64,000 bases of DNA. Origin: Plectrocnemia conspersa (Eukaryota; Arthropoda; Insecta; Trichoptera; Polycentropodidae). How positions within the stretch are numbered: the first letter of the stretch is position 1; each line of letters opens with the position of its first letter. Location of the stretch: the NCBI GenBank assembly GCA_009617715.1, contig VTFK01000094.1, positions 682,001 to 746,000 of the forward strand, given 5' to 3'. Made by a program: the position numbers and the translations under genes. Under the pieces are notes generated by a model. That model was not told the DNA's origin and did no database searches. It saw only the letters and a program-made list of their open reading frames with translations. Of the stretch, positions 45,461 to 58,013 are shown piece by piece.

Positions 45461-48400
45461 AATCGTTGATGAGGTCCTCAATAATACATCATTTAAATAC
45501 ACTTTGTATGACTGCAATAATAAAACCATTGATCAAATAGATGCTGTTTCCCTTAACGAAATATCATTGATCATAATAAATAAATTGTCCGGCTTCAAAT
45601 GAATATACCGCAAGTTCCTATTGTTTATAAAAAAATATTGTTTTTAAGTATCTTAGATATATAATGTTATATTTTTATTAGTATTTACTTGTATGTACTT
45701 ATAATTTTTTGATAGCTATTATGGTCATATGTATTAAATTTAAAAAATCATAAAATAGTATTCTAAAATGTTTTTTTTTATATAATGCATATTTCGCAGT
45801 TCCTATATCATGCCCTTACTTGCTTAACTAGTTTTAAAGTATGTTTATGTTGACAAACATCATCGTTCTACGGAATATGTATAAAAAATAAAAATGTTCG
45901 TTCAATTCCTGGTATAAGTTTGCTATTCACGTATTATGATATTTAGTTTTTGTAAGGGTGCAGTTAAAATAATTTTCTGGGTATGAGTTATTTATATATC
46001 ATCAAATCTGGGAAAATGTAAACTTACGCTACCAAATAAACATTCATTCTTTTTTAAAACGAAATGTGGTTTTAGAATATTATATCTATTTTTTTAATGT
46101 TGTCCCTATTCCCAAGATTATTTTTGAATGTGGATTTCTAAAAATATGCCTAGAAATATAACTTATTTAACGAGTCTCGGACTGAAAATATTTACTGTTG
46201 ATAATACTTAGAATCTAATGCAGTTTTTTCAAACCTTTTTCTGTGTGAGAAACCCCAAAGTCGACTAGAATGCAATAAATATGGATACGAACTTATTAAT
46301 TAGATACTAAATTAAAAAAAAACATATTATTTTAATAATGTACAGAGAAAATTAACTGTATTTATTTTACAATAAAAATAACTTAAATTATATACTTTAA
46401 CGAAAAGCCTGAGATTGTTTGTTTTAGTATATTCACTTGAGATTTGATTTTTTGATAATTTTTTTGAAAGATTTGATAAAACATCAGCTTCTTCATAAGC
46501 AGCATTGGCAACTAAAGAGAACATATAAAAATGTCCATCTAATAAATAATAATCCCACATGAAAATGTTGTGCTTAAATGCGCTATGTTTATCAATTGAC
46601 AAAAGTAAATTTTATTTTTTCCTGGCATGCTTTTATTCAACTCGTTTAAATAAAATTACTTTGTAACGTCAGCGAATTTAATTGAAAAGTCGCTCATAAA
46701 TATCAATGGCTCTAAAATTGCACTCTGCGGAACGCCAGACCTGGGATTTGACAGACAATTTTCAATTTTAATTCAAAAGTTCTACAATTCTTTTCATGTT
46801 AACATATCATATTTATGGGAAAATACATTTACAACATATGTATAGAGAAAATGATTTTCGAGTAAACCCAATATAAAATTTTATAATACTTTGAATAAAA
46901 GTGATTCAATACAATCTACAGCAAATTAAAAGAAATAGTATATATAGCAGTAAAATATTTTATTTTTTATAAGAAAACTAACCATACCTGCATTTTATTT
47001 TATGAATTTTTCCTTGATAACGTAAGTACATCAACGTAATTCAAAAATTCTATGTATGTCTAAGATCAAAAGTAAATTAATTGGACCAGTTTTATTTTTC
47101 TAACACCAAAATATAATACAATTGGGATTACAGTCAGTGGTGTCATGATACAACCAAAGTCCACAAAGCTATGACAGATCACATGACTTTTGACAATAGC
47201 TTTTCTCTGATCTAAATATAATATTTTTTTAAACTTAAAAATGTAAATTTCGTCTTATTTTAAAAGACTAGTCATATAAGTAGATGCTAACTTAATACAG
47301 ACTAAAAAATATATATAAATTGATGTGTCGTTAATTCTTAGACGTCCGCGATTTACAATTCTTAATCAGATTTTTTTTTTAAGAAAATAAATATGAATGT
47401 TCTGTTTAATTTTTTTTAGGAATTATAAAATACTAATCAATTTTGAAACTATGCACTTTGCATATTTTATAGTGTCTAGGTCGACTGTTTGCTTTTTTAA
47501 AAACTTGTTTTCATTTATAAAGGTAAGCCCAATGCAACATAATTTATTTTAATATATGAATATCTTTTTTATTCGAGTAGTAAAAGACAAATATCTAGTA
47601 AAAATAATTTGGTACCACAACTCACAATCTCTATAGTAAGTTCGTTTTGAAGATTTTACTTAATTTTCTAGTCATAAAAATACGTTCAATAAAATCGATT
47701 TTTTTCTAATTCATTTTAATAATTGTCCCCAAATTTTGTGACTTTGTTTTATATTACATGCACAGAGTAATAATACTTTTTTTTGTATTTTTAGTTTATT
47801 TAAAATATTGTAGTAATATAAACAGTAGATTCTAGTTCACTTTTTAGATAGAATTTATGCACATATTCTTACAACTGTCAAGATTTTTAAGAGTGTATAA
47901 AATTTGTTACACTCCTTAGCTAAACATTTAACTTTAAAATCGAATATAATATATTAGATTAATCATATATACTTGTATTTAATTTGAGGTTTCAAGCCAC
48001 TCCGCGCGTCGATATCTTTCTATAAAGTCGCACCATAATCTCACTTACTGTGTTTATTGTTCAATGCTTGATTTCCTTTCCACTAGTATACACAAATTAA
48101 AAGCAAGGTTATTTAATTTTATTAATTTTGATTAACCTGCGGCTCTATATATATTTTTTGCATCGTCTTCGAAGTTAACATAATATATGTACCTAATAAT
48201 ATTTGCTCGTCTTTGTGGCTTCGCTTTTATAAAATTAACAACTTGTCCATTTCGGTCGTTAAAAATGTTGTTTTTCCTGATTCATTAAAAATATATTAGT
48301 TGTTAATGTTATACATAAACAACAATAAAAAATGCAAATAATAATTAGGACCGATTTTTTTCATTCGACGGAATCCGAAGATTTTAAAAATTTTAATTAA

Positions 48401-48556
48401 TAAATAATTGAAACACATTTAACGTTCACGTTTCCTCGTTAAACGTATATATTACCTATGCATATTCATAGCGATGTTGAATTACAATTTGCACGTTTTG
48501 CTTATATTACGGCAAAATAATTAAATGTTTATATGTAATTATATTGAAATACTCAC
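45461..48556. other. AT-rich DNA, nothing firm
   Basis: A minus-strand 91-codon frame at 46327-46602 and a short CTCTGCGGAACGCCAGACCT segment near 46721 are the only items of note. The latter is reminiscent of retroelement-derived debris but too short to assign. Confidence 0.35.
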
Positions 48557-48610
48557 TCGCAGATCGTCGATTCTGCGACGCTGATCGCACCAGAGGTTTT
48601 GGTCGTGCAT
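48557..48610 (-). CDS. Candidate alternative first exon B of the unidentified membrane protein gene
   Basis: Eighteen codons from an ATG at 48610 (MHDQNLWCDQRRRIDDLR). It ends in phase 0 at CTGCGA|GTGAGT, a strong donor. It can join in frame to the body exon at 8644, with a 39.9-kb intron. The upstream sequence has an arthropod-like start region (AATAATACAGTGCG near 48711-48724 on the minus strand), then a GC-rich block. The exon is short, so the evidence is mainly the donor, the phase and the promoter-like context. Confidence 0.5.
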
Positions 48611-48960
48611 TTTTTATTTAAAAAATCGTTAATTTTCAGCAAAGAAAATTTTAACGTTTTTAAAAGTCGCACATTTATTTATGGTTGTTATAGTTTTTAG
48701 TTTGTTCGCACTGTATTATTAAACGTTCGACACTCGCATCGCGCTTTTCCGTTGTCCGCTTGACACTTGGTCTGATGCGCGCCTATTGACTGACCCCAAA
48801 CCACTAAAATCGTGGACAAAATTAAAGACCCCAATGGTTCTCGTTAGTCGTGACACCTACGGACCTTGAATTCGAATTGCATAAGGATTACGCGCAAGCA
48901 TTGTCAACCCAATAAGCCGTCGGTCGCCAAACACACACTTGCGCATGGATGCATATTTTT
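48611..48960 (-). promoter_or_regulatory. Probable promoter of exon B
   Basis: The sequence changes from AT-rich 5' UTR-like DNA to a GC/CpG-rich block at about 48.73-48.95 kb on the upstream side of exon B. CAGTGCG near 48714 fits an insect CAGT-type initiator. There is no clear TATA box. Placement of the start is inferred. Confidence 0.35.
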
Positions 48961-49200
48961 ATTGTGTGTAGATACATATACCTTTATAACGTTAATGTGC
49001 TTATTGTAAAATAACACATTAACAGTCCAAAGTTAAAATATTGCGATCTTTGATCATCCTCGAAAACGATTTTGAAACATGTTGTTTTCGTTGACTAAAA
49101 AATAAATAACTGACCTGCAAATTTCAAGTTTCTGTAAAATTACTTATTTCATGATACATGAACAGTCCAAAACAGTAAGTGAACAAAATTATATTTTAAC

Positions 49201-49327
49201 ACGTGATCATAGCGTGCTCTTAAAATTCCTCCCTGTGATTAGTTAGTTGCCCTGAGGGGTGGTACCGATATGTAAAAGAACACAGGACGGTTGGTTGTTC
49301 TCGATAGTAATATTTTATCGCCCCATC
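49201..49327 (+). repeat. Dispersed repeat R3, copy B
   Basis: Partner of 27284-27430: CCTGTGATTAGTTAGTTGCC, CTGAGGGGTGGTACCG, ACACAGGACGGTTGG and TTGTTCTCGA in the same order. It lies just left of a TTAA MITE and a Tc1 remnant, so this stretch is a cluster of insertions. Confidence 0.7.
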
Positions 49328-49442
49328 CTTTTTAAATTTATTAATTTATAAAATTAAAAAAATGTTCAATTTGTTTTTATCCAGTCTTGCTATCAGTAAT
49401 CACGTGAATTCTGCGTTTATTTGTTTTTGTGTACTGACTTAA

Positions 49443-49683
49443 CCCTTTGAACGCGTTAATAAAAAATAATATTTTATTGTTTTTTTTTTTTTTGAAAAAT
49501 GCAAATTTTACCTTGATACTGTGTTTAAATGTTCTGATTTTTTCATTTTTATTCATTTAAAATGATATTTTATGTTTATTCAAAAAAAAAAGTTTTTTCC
49601 TGAAAAGCATTTTTTACTGATTTTTGCGTAAATAGATAAAAAAATCAATTGGGCGACTTTAGTCGCTTTCCGCGTTCAAAGGG
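49443..49683. mobile_element. piggyBac-type MITE with TTAA duplications
   Basis: A 241-bp element with perfect 13-bp inverted ends, CCCTTTGAACGCG and CGCGTTCAAAGGG. TTAA flanks both (49439-49442 and 49684-49687). The interior is AT-rich and non-coding, and includes TTTTACCTTGATAC, shared with repeat R4. Ends beginning TTAA(C/T)CCTTTGA recur at 21335, suggesting a family in this genome. Confidence 0.9.
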
Positions 49684-49777
49684 TTAAGGAAAAATATATC
49701 GGGAAAATGTAATTTTAATTTAATGAAAGTAATACTTTTTTAAAATAATCATACTTTTTTAAACATTTTTTTTTGGA

Positions 49778-50290
49778 GTACGCGTGCGTGGAAGAGTCGG
49801 AGAACAAAATCTAGCTTATTACATAGTACCCAAAGTCAAATATATTGGCGGAAGCGTCACAGTCTGGGGTTGCATGGCAGCAGCAGGGTTAGGTAACATG
49901 TACACTTGCGAGGGTAGTATGAATAGTGACATTTATGTTTAAATGTTGGAATCCACTTTAATGGATTCCTACTGGAAAATATTCCAGCAAGAAACCGCTT
50001 CGTACCATACTTCACTAAAAAGCAGAGCTTGGTTTGCGTCAAAGGGCTTGATACTTTTAGAATGGATTAAAGTTTCTCCAACACAATTGCAAATCCAAAA
50101 TTGAGCTGCGTGAAAAATTACCTGCAACTCATTAGATGACAGTATGCCAAAAAGGGTTGCAGCTGTAATTAAAGCTAAGGGTGGGCCTACTAAATATTAA
50201 AAATAAGCTTCAATTAAACACTAAACAACCTTAATCGTTTTTTTATTTATATTTTCACGATTTATTGGGGTGCACCATTATTATGGCCAA
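49778..50290 (+). pseudogene. Tc1-family transposase remnant
   Basis: The + strand reads VRGRVGEQNLAYYIVPKVKY, IGGSVTVWGCMAAAGLGN and MNSDIYV, then a stop. It resumes as MLESTLMDSYW, FQQ, YHTS and AWFASKG, and ends SMPKRVAAVIKAKGGPTKY with a stop at 50198-50200. These are the C-terminal landmarks of Tc1 transposases. The FQQDN catalytic aspartate is replaced (FQQET), the third catalytic region is destroyed by stops, and the DNA-binding domain is absent, so it is inactive. Sequence after the stop (GGGGTGCACCATTATTATGG) resembles the subterminal part of Tc1 elements. Confidence 0.85.
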
Positions 50291-53065
50291 GGCTTTTTAC
50301 GAAATAAAATAGCATACACACTACGATGTAGTTTATGCCAAACATATTGTCCACGCAGCGTAACTATAGCGAGGTCAATATATAATATTTCAAGTAATAG
50401 TTTTTTTAAGTAAATCCACAAAAGTTTAGTGAGTCGAATTAAAACCTTGAATATCATCTTTTCATAGTTTATTATATGTAAAATGTACAAAATAGCATAA
50501 TTTTTTTACGTAGTCTCCATGACTATGACTGATAATAATACATGGATATCTTTGGAAAAAACTAGGCTTCTTCGTTTAAACTAAACCTCTGAGCGGTCCA
50601 GAAATGTGAAAATCACTTGGAACATTGATCAAATATGGTTCTTAAAGAGTTCATCTCTTTTTAGAAAGCCATCACATTTTACTTCGAACCGCTGCTCGAG
50701 TGCTTGGCGAGCATCAACATTTGTTGGGTGTGGTTCTTCGCCTTGTTGCATAGCATCATGGACGATATGGTGTTTTATTTATCCATGATTATATTCAGCA
50801 ATGAGACTATTTTATTTACTGTTACTTGGCGAGTTTTTTCACGATATTTTAACTTCTGCAACTTACCATTTGGTGTGTCTAACCTGATTGAAAAGATTGC
50901 TAAGAACTTGTTGGAATGAGTCCGAACTCTCTGAGATTCCTTCAGGTGTGGCATGCCTGATTCGTACTGCTACACTGCTGTCAATTAAGAGGTCAATGGA
51001 ACAGTATTTTACATGTACTAAACAAATTTAAATATTTTCCTGCATCGTTGAGAGCACCTGCATTTGTTCGGAAGCATCACGATGTGTCATCGTGTACAGA
51101 ATAATACATACACTTGTAGTATTTTATTACATAGTAATATGTTAAATGCAATATTATCGATTTATATATTTATTTAATCGATTTATAATATTCAATATTT
51201 CCAGTACGAATTAAATTATACGGAAACAGTTTCATGCATTCAATATGATATTATTTACAACTTAAAATTATTATCTTTTTTATAATACACAATATGAGTC
51301 ACAGAATGTTCAAGTAATACCTGACACGAAGGCGTGTATTATGCGATCCAACTGTAAAGCCTTTGAATGCATAATTTATACGGGGAAAATACCATCCCGC
51401 TTAACGGTTTGTCCTGTTTGTTATTTTGACACAATACTACAACGGAACATTATCTGATTAATCTTACTGCAACGAAAAATAAGCGGTCTCGTACATTCGC
51501 ACGAATACGAACCGATCCCTGGTAATTATTTACCTAGCGTATCATGCACGTACCATCTGCATATACGTGCACTTTTCGCCAACATTCCTTCGTAATTTAT
51601 ATTTCGTCCCGGATTCGCGAGTGTCCATTTATGGTGATTACATGCACCCTTGATCTGTGCTGCACCTTGGAGCTTCGCGCCGATTTATGACCATACGACT
51701 GTTATACCTACCGCAAGATAATTTTATTGTTATTATTATTACTATTTTTATTATATTCTCAGCTGATTGATTTAACCGGTTAAGAAGCGTTTAAGAACGA
51801 TGTCATTTTCTATTTATATTTTGTGCAACAAAGCGTGTGTACCGCCATTATATTGTTATGCATTTAATTCGTCATTATTATTGTATGTATGTACGTTAAA
51901 ACGTAAATTGCTCAAAAAATTACACAGACAGCTCCGCGCTATTATTTTAACTGCAGTTTATTATTTTAACCAGCGGCAAACTCCGATTAGAATTGTTTTA
52001 AGTTTTGCAATACCGGATCGATTATGCTCGATATACCTTTGCAAAAAATATACGTTCATAATTAACTTTTTTGCATACGTATGATCCTTCTTTTTTCAGT
52101 CCGGTTTAGGATCATCACGCTTTTGTGTCTATGTATGTTCTACATACGTTAATGGCGCATGTTTAACTCATCTTTTAATAATGATCCGCCAATAAAATGC
52201 CTCTAGATTGACGTAAGCGTTTTTTTGTTTCATGCTACATCGTTACACTCAGGTCAATATTAATGAGTTTCGTACGCGGATGTAATTTAGTGTACACAAC
52301 CCCCGTTAATTGAGACGGCCGATAATGGTCAAATGCTTAACATTGACACGGTTTCGTTCCATTGTTAATAGGACTTTTTACGAAAAAGTTATTGTGTGTA
52401 TTGGCGCGCGTGCTTGAGACGATCGATAGCGACGCTGCTGGGAACTTTTGACGTAACAGGTGAATTATTATAATACACTTGAGCCGGCCCATTGTGCCTG
52501 CTTGGTAACCGGGCGAATTATCGCCGATCGTTGTTGCTATCCGATTTTCGCTAGATTGGTTTATTCGTAGGCACTCCGGAACATTTTACTAGCAATGCCT
52601 CGTTGAGTGTTTGTTTTAAAAGGCGCTGTAGAATATTTTTTTATATTGAACGCAAAGCACGATTTATTATGGGTGATTATTAAGCACGAATGTTACTAAT
52701 GCAAAAATGAAATGTAAACGCCTCATTATTTTATATGGCACTAAAAGTGTGGTGCTACCGCTTAGTTTGAACTCTCATCTCCCACTTACGCAATAGTCGT
52801 CACCCTATTCCCACTATGTAGTCTATGTCTTCCAATACTAAACTACAATGATAAAAATGTATCGCCGTATTCTGCAAAGACCTATTCTTTATGTCTAAGC
52901 GTCCAGTGGCGTGACTTTTAAAACAGGACTAAGGTATGAAAATATAGATGTATAAAAAACAAGACAAAATTCAGTCAGTAAATAAGATATTATGAATTTC
53001 ACATTTACATTTATTTTTTATATATATTATATTTCTCTATTTTAACCATAAGTTCGTTTATTTTA
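50291..53065. other. Mixed AT-rich and CpG-rich DNA without a supported gene
   Basis: At 50.59-50.95 kb both strands have broken frames that look like a decayed transposable element. One minus-strand fragment reads QGEEPHPTNVDARQALEQRF. I cannot assign a family. CpG-rich patches lie at 51.48-51.71 and 52.27-52.60 kb. A donor-like AACAG|GTGAAT lies at about 52458 on the + strand without an exon that I trust. Confidence 0.35.
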
Positions 53066-53150
53066 AATCTTTCGTTGTAACCTGCAGACATAAGTCCAAT
53101 GCGTTACAGCGGGTTAAATCTGTACCAACTGCGTAATACAATCAGACATG
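53066..53150 (+). repeat. Dispersed repeat R5, copy B
   Basis: Partner of 32681-32765 in direct orientation, with TTCGTTGTAACCTGCAGACA, TAAGTCCAATGCGTTACAGC, CTGTACCAACTG and CAATCAGACAT. Confidence 0.7.
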
Positions 53151-53379
53151 AAGAAAAAATATTGTAAATAAAATATATTTTTAATTAACCTATAATGTAC
53201 CATAAATAAATAGTTCGATTAAATTAACTGATAATGGTACCATTAAATACATTAAAACTAATTACGCGAATTTTTAAAATCATCTATTTATATGCGATGG
53301 CAATCCTTCTATCGCTTTTTTTTAAGAAATTTCTTAATTACTGTATCGAATAAATTTGTTTAATTTTGTATTTTTTAAG

Positions 53380-53840
53380 TAAAACTTTTTCTTTCGACAT
53401 TAGTGAAAGCGTGAAGAGTCTGGCTTTACCCTAATTTTTGCGAACTGATGTTTTTATGCGTTTCAAACATCAGAAGGTACGTTCGACTGTTGAAGTACTG
53501 ACTGAAATAGTGGATATCAAGCAACAAAGTATATACATATCTGAAAACGCTTTTCTCTAGTTCTATTTCCTTCAAGAAATTCCTTCAAGAAAAATACAAT
53601 AGACTCTATATAGTCATCAAAACTAAAACTTCTGAATGAATTGTCGAACAATCGATCGAGAAGACAACATTCCAAAGGCTCGTTATTTGCTTCCTCGAAT
53701 TCTGCTGTGATTTGTTCCGAAGGAATCGTTTCGTGAGCCCCCTTCCATATTTGTATTCAAGAAGTTGTTTGTAAATATGTGTTATTTTAACCACAAAAAA
53801 TATTTCATATTGTTTTTTGAAAGACACAAATGAAAAATTC
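53380..53840 (-). pseudogene. hAT transposase remnant (C-terminal dimerisation region)
   Basis: On the minus strand, broken frames read VSTSTVERTF, LKRIKTSVRKN and KARLFTLSLMSKE in the right order and spacing. This is the hATC domain (typical form: STAxxERxFSxLKRIKxxxRxxMxxxRLxxLxLLS). Stops and shifts interrupt it, and the RNase H-like catalytic part is not recognisable. A 40-45-bp segment at 53911-53953, upstream on the minus strand, recurs next to the hAT remnant at 60.5-61.1 kb. Confidence 0.7.
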
Positions 53841-53910
53841 TGTAAATGTTTGAAGAGAAGAGTAAATTTAAAATATTTTGTCTTCGACGGACCGGCCTAT
53901 ACATAACGAT

Positions 53911-53953
53911 GTGATCGCCAATAAATTGTTCAAGTGGCACACGCTCCGCATAA
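53911..53953 (+). repeat. Short repeat R7, copy A (hAT-associated)
   Basis: GTGATCGCCAATAAATTGTT then CAAGTGGCACACGCTCCGCA is closely matched at 61074-61118. Both copies lie upstream, on the minus strand, of hAT transposase remnants, so it is likely part of the same element. Confidence 0.7.
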
Positions 53954-55430
53954 CGAAACCGAGCATCCTAAATGCCTTATCGCAAACAATGGCTTATGTA
54001 CATACTAAATCTCCATTCCTGTATTTATGGGTAAAACACAGTTGATATTTTTTCCTTTCCTGACTATCCTCTGCTAACAGCGATGAATTTTAACTTAAGT
54101 TGATGTCTGCCTCGTTGAAAGATTTTAACGTTCAATAGACTATTAGCTTGTGCGATGATATAGCATAATAAATTCACCTAAAGAATTCTAAGAACTTTGT
54201 ATTAAAATTGACGTACTCCCATTTTGAAAGCAGATTGTTAACTTACTAGTAAGAATAGCTATTTTATTTAATAAATTCAAATCAACGCAAATATGTATCA
54301 AAATTACAAGATTTTTGGAAATTTTTTAAAACCAAAAATTTTTAGATTGTTAATTTGAAAAGCGTATACTTTGGAATATAATAATTTAAAAGTCTGAGGG
54401 AGCAAGGCTTAGAGAATATGGTGGATGCTTGATAGCATCCTAATTGAATTATATATTTTTTGTTGGGACGCCATCGCCAAATAATATACAATACGTACGG
54501 CTTTTTTTCGCGGTAACAGACAACTTTTCTATACATAAATATGTTAAACGATACTTTTCTTTATCTAACACAAAGTCCAACCTTTTTGATGGATTTTGGC
54601 TTATTTGGTTTGTTTTGGCCAATTTTTTATAGACTATCAATCACTAATCAACGTAAAAATTGCTCATATTTTTGTCTCGCTCTTAAAAACATATTGAACC
54701 GGTTGCATTATAATCTTTATAAAAAATATTTTTAGTAAAGTAAAGAAAGACAGAAAAGCACTTTATTGATAATAAAAAAATCAAATGCCCAATTAATAAC
54801 TAGCTAGAGTAAAACTTAATAAACTAAAACATAATATTGTTTATAATATATGATATTATAAACTACAAAATAATATGCGTATGACTTAAATCTGATGACA
54901 AATTATAAAAGTTTACAATAGCTTTCATATTTATGTATTACATTATAGGCCAAATACAGTAAAAGCGAAGGACTAATCCATAGTAACAAAACAGATTATA
55001 AAACGGTTTAAGTGCTGTGCTATGACCGCAAAGTGCGAACGTATCGAATTGAATAGAAACTTTTTTATTGTATTCTTAAAAAATCTTACAATAATCATTA
55101 CGTCTTATTATGATTGTTATATAATGTTTATTGACCGTAACGCTTCATTGTAATAGATCATTCTATAAATATGAAGTTGCTCAGAATTTATTTATAGTCA
55201 TCAGTGGCTGCCAATATTATTTTTTTAACACAATTTAAATTGAATAAATGCTAATCTTCGTACTACTCGCATGTAACTTTTTTGTTGTATTTATTATATT
55301 GTATAAGTTGTTTGTGATTAATTAATAGATGTAAATCGTATGCTATCATTTGCTCAATAAAAAATAGTTTTAATTTTATTTAATGAAAAATATATTTCAA
55401 TTCAAGTTTATTCTTTAAAGCTTTAAGTGC
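53954..55430. other. AT-rich DNA, nothing recognised
   Basis: Overlapping 60-codon frames near 54.34-54.73 kb on both strands are accidental. No element ends found. Confidence 0.35.
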
Positions 55431-56055
55431 ATTTCAGCACGCCAAACTCGCGCATTTAATTAATTGTGAAAAAAATACGAGCGCATCTCTGCATCTTAAT
55501 CGTTTTGCGAGAATTTCTCTCAAGTTTTCGATCGCGCCGTTCGAGTCCTTCGCATGCACATTTTTTCCTTCGCAAATGCACCTTATCAGGAAGTTACCAC
55601 GACCAGCACGATTATATGGCAAATAAATATGTATGCAACGTTGACAATTTAACGTTTCTCAATATGCGTCGACCTCGAAGGAGCGCTAATGTCATCGCCT
55701 CAAAGACGCTACTGACAGATAGCCGAGATCGAGTATCTCGGCGAAGATTTAGTGCATAAATTCTGGGGGGCAGGTGTCTTGGTCAACCCCCAATCTCCGT
55801 GAACCTCCTGAACCCTCCTTCCGAAAAGTGTTAAATGTGTCGTTAATTAATTGGCATGCGTGTCGGCTGCGCGCGCATTCATTATCCTTGACATCGAGGA
55901 TAACGACGGAGACGGTGCCGCCGCGTTTGAGGATCAATGATAATGAAATGATGAAATCGTCCGATGACCGATTCGGATGCGATTGTTCTTCGATATTGTC
56001 ATTGGTCTTCAGGTAATTGTCCAAAGGTAACCAATCGACGGATTAAGTTGCGTAA
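55431..56055. other. CpG-rich block with overlapping open frames
   Basis: Frames of 62-97 codons are open on both strands at once. This points to high GC and conserved non-coding DNA rather than a gene. None has a convincing donor/acceptor plus phase with the nearby genes. It may be an enhancer or an unrecognised first exon. Confidence 0.3.
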
Positions 56056-57154
56056 CTTCTGAATTATAGTTCTAACCTCACGTATGTCAAGTATTTCACA
56101 TTAGCATTCAACTGTGAATAAACGAATTACTAACAACGTAAATTCACTCATGAGGTTGGATTTTTATACGTGAAATTTTAAAATCTTAATATCTGCCAAA
56201 CTAGTTGATAAAATAATGTACAATTAGGATTTACAATAGTGTTGTTTTTCCCTTCCCCAGAGATTAAAAAAAATAACTTTATGTAAATGTATGAAATTTA
56301 GAATTGCTATTGTAGTACCGTTAGCGACATATTTTCATTGTGGTTTTCCTCAATTTTGCAACATAATCTCTATATAATTTAGGTTCCTTATAGTCAAAGT
56401 TGAATAAACTTGTTTTTAATGTATCTATTGTCGTTTTAGCTCTAGTCATGAACTCAGTTCACGGACTTATAATATAATTATCATAGCATTAACAAAAATC
56501 AATATATGTTGATGGATTCAATGATATACTTTTTTTTTGTTAATAACAACATATCTTGAATTTCTCTAAACTGTCACCTTCTGTTTGTGTAGTGTCTGTC
56601 TGTGAATATGTTGAGCCTCAATTTAAAATGATGACAATGCAATTTAGTGTTGTAACAGTTATGTTACATAAAACCTCATCTAGATGCGGCTGCATAACCA
56701 TAATCACCTTGTGATTGTGATATGTTTAAAAAATGTAAAGCGTTCGTTCTACGAATTGTATTTATAGCTGCATCTTGTTTAAATGATATTTTTTATTAAT
56801 ATTTAAGAAAAAGTGTGTTAAGCTTCATTATAAAATTTATGAGACAAGTCATGATGAGGTAAAAAATAATCGTTCCTAGAATTCTCTCTAAAATTGTGCA
56901 GAATTATTTATATAGCGGAATTCTTTTTGGAATTATTCAAAAAAACATTTTTACTGCTATTTTTTCTGGCACATATTATCTTTATGACGATAATTAATGG
57001 TACATCATACTTACAAGCATATAGATTTTTTTATTAAATAATACCCATTTTATTTAGAACTAATTTAGTATATGGCTCAAATCTCTACAGCATTGATTTA
57101 CTTAAAAATAAACATTGATTAGTGAATTAAGTATCCATGTTTGTCTTATAATTT
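56056..57154. other. AT-rich DNA, nothing recognised
   Basis: No exon signals, element ends or RNA motifs. Confidence 0.35.
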
Positions 57155-57450
57155 TGATGCCCGACAAGAACCGCGAGCCAAAAACATGCACGCTGTCTAC
57201 TCTAATCGGCGACTCAAGATCCACTGTCAGAGGCGTGGCTCAAAACCGCTGATATCCCTAGCGCCTAGCGAAGGGAAGGCGGTATTCAGAAACTTATTTA
57301 TTATTTATCAACATTTCTTCAGATAAACTAACGCTTTTAATATTTATTAAAAAGCAGTTTTAATCACGCTTTTTAACTTTATCGAAAAGTAGTTCCAAGA
57401 AACGTCGTTATATCATTAGCCGAACAATTGCCACATATATATTTATAATT
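57155..57450 (+). repeat. Diverged repeat R8, copy B
   Basis: Partner of 39431-39675 (CCCGACAAG, GCGCCTAGCGAAG, ATCGAAAAG, CAAGAAACGT, GCCGAACAATTGCCACATAT). Direct orientation. Confidence 0.5.
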
Positions 57451-57719
57451 TTGAATGATCATCACATATAATGTTTTCTTTTTTTTGTCCTTAGTGCAGT
57501 TTCTAATCACTCTCATAGCATGTTCCAATCCTCTTCGACATTTCTTCCATGATCTGCCTCTAGTTCATTTTATTTTTGGGACCCATGTGTCATCATTTTG
57601 GGCGCTCAATCCTTCTTCATTCTTTGTACATGACCCGTCCATCGAAGTCTTTAATTTGATAAGATTTTTTAGTGTTTCCTAATCTTGTTGATTAATTAAA
57701 ATCTAAATGTTACACTGAA

Positions 57720-57930
57720 TGTGTATTACCAGTAAAAATATATTTTCAACAGTAAATATATATTTCTACTAGTGAAATTATATGTTCAACTGTTAAGACC
57801 AAAATGTTACAGTTTCACTGATATTGACCAGTCAAATTATAGATCAATTGTTTGATACATTTTCGTTGGCCTATTTAGCGAAGTTATATTTCTACAAAGA
57901 AAAATACACATTCACTGTGACATAATAAAG
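57720..57930 (-). repeat. Palindrome family, copy B
   Basis: AGTTTCACTGATATTGACCA then GTCAAATTAT (57809-57838) is an almost exact inverted copy of 14373-14402. Around it are more elements of the TTTCAC/AGTGAAA type (for example CTACTAGTGAAATTATATG). It sits about 80 bp left of repeat R1 copy B. Confidence 0.65.
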
Positions 57931-58013
57931 TGACAACTAATAAATTATTACGTATGACAATATTATTCCTACATTTACAGAATATCATTCTCAAACTTAT
58001 CCCAAGCTTGTCC

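Noticed and set aside
46700..46780. Possible retroelement peptide (SKIALCGTPDLGF)
   Set aside because: Too short and isolated to assign a family or reading direction.
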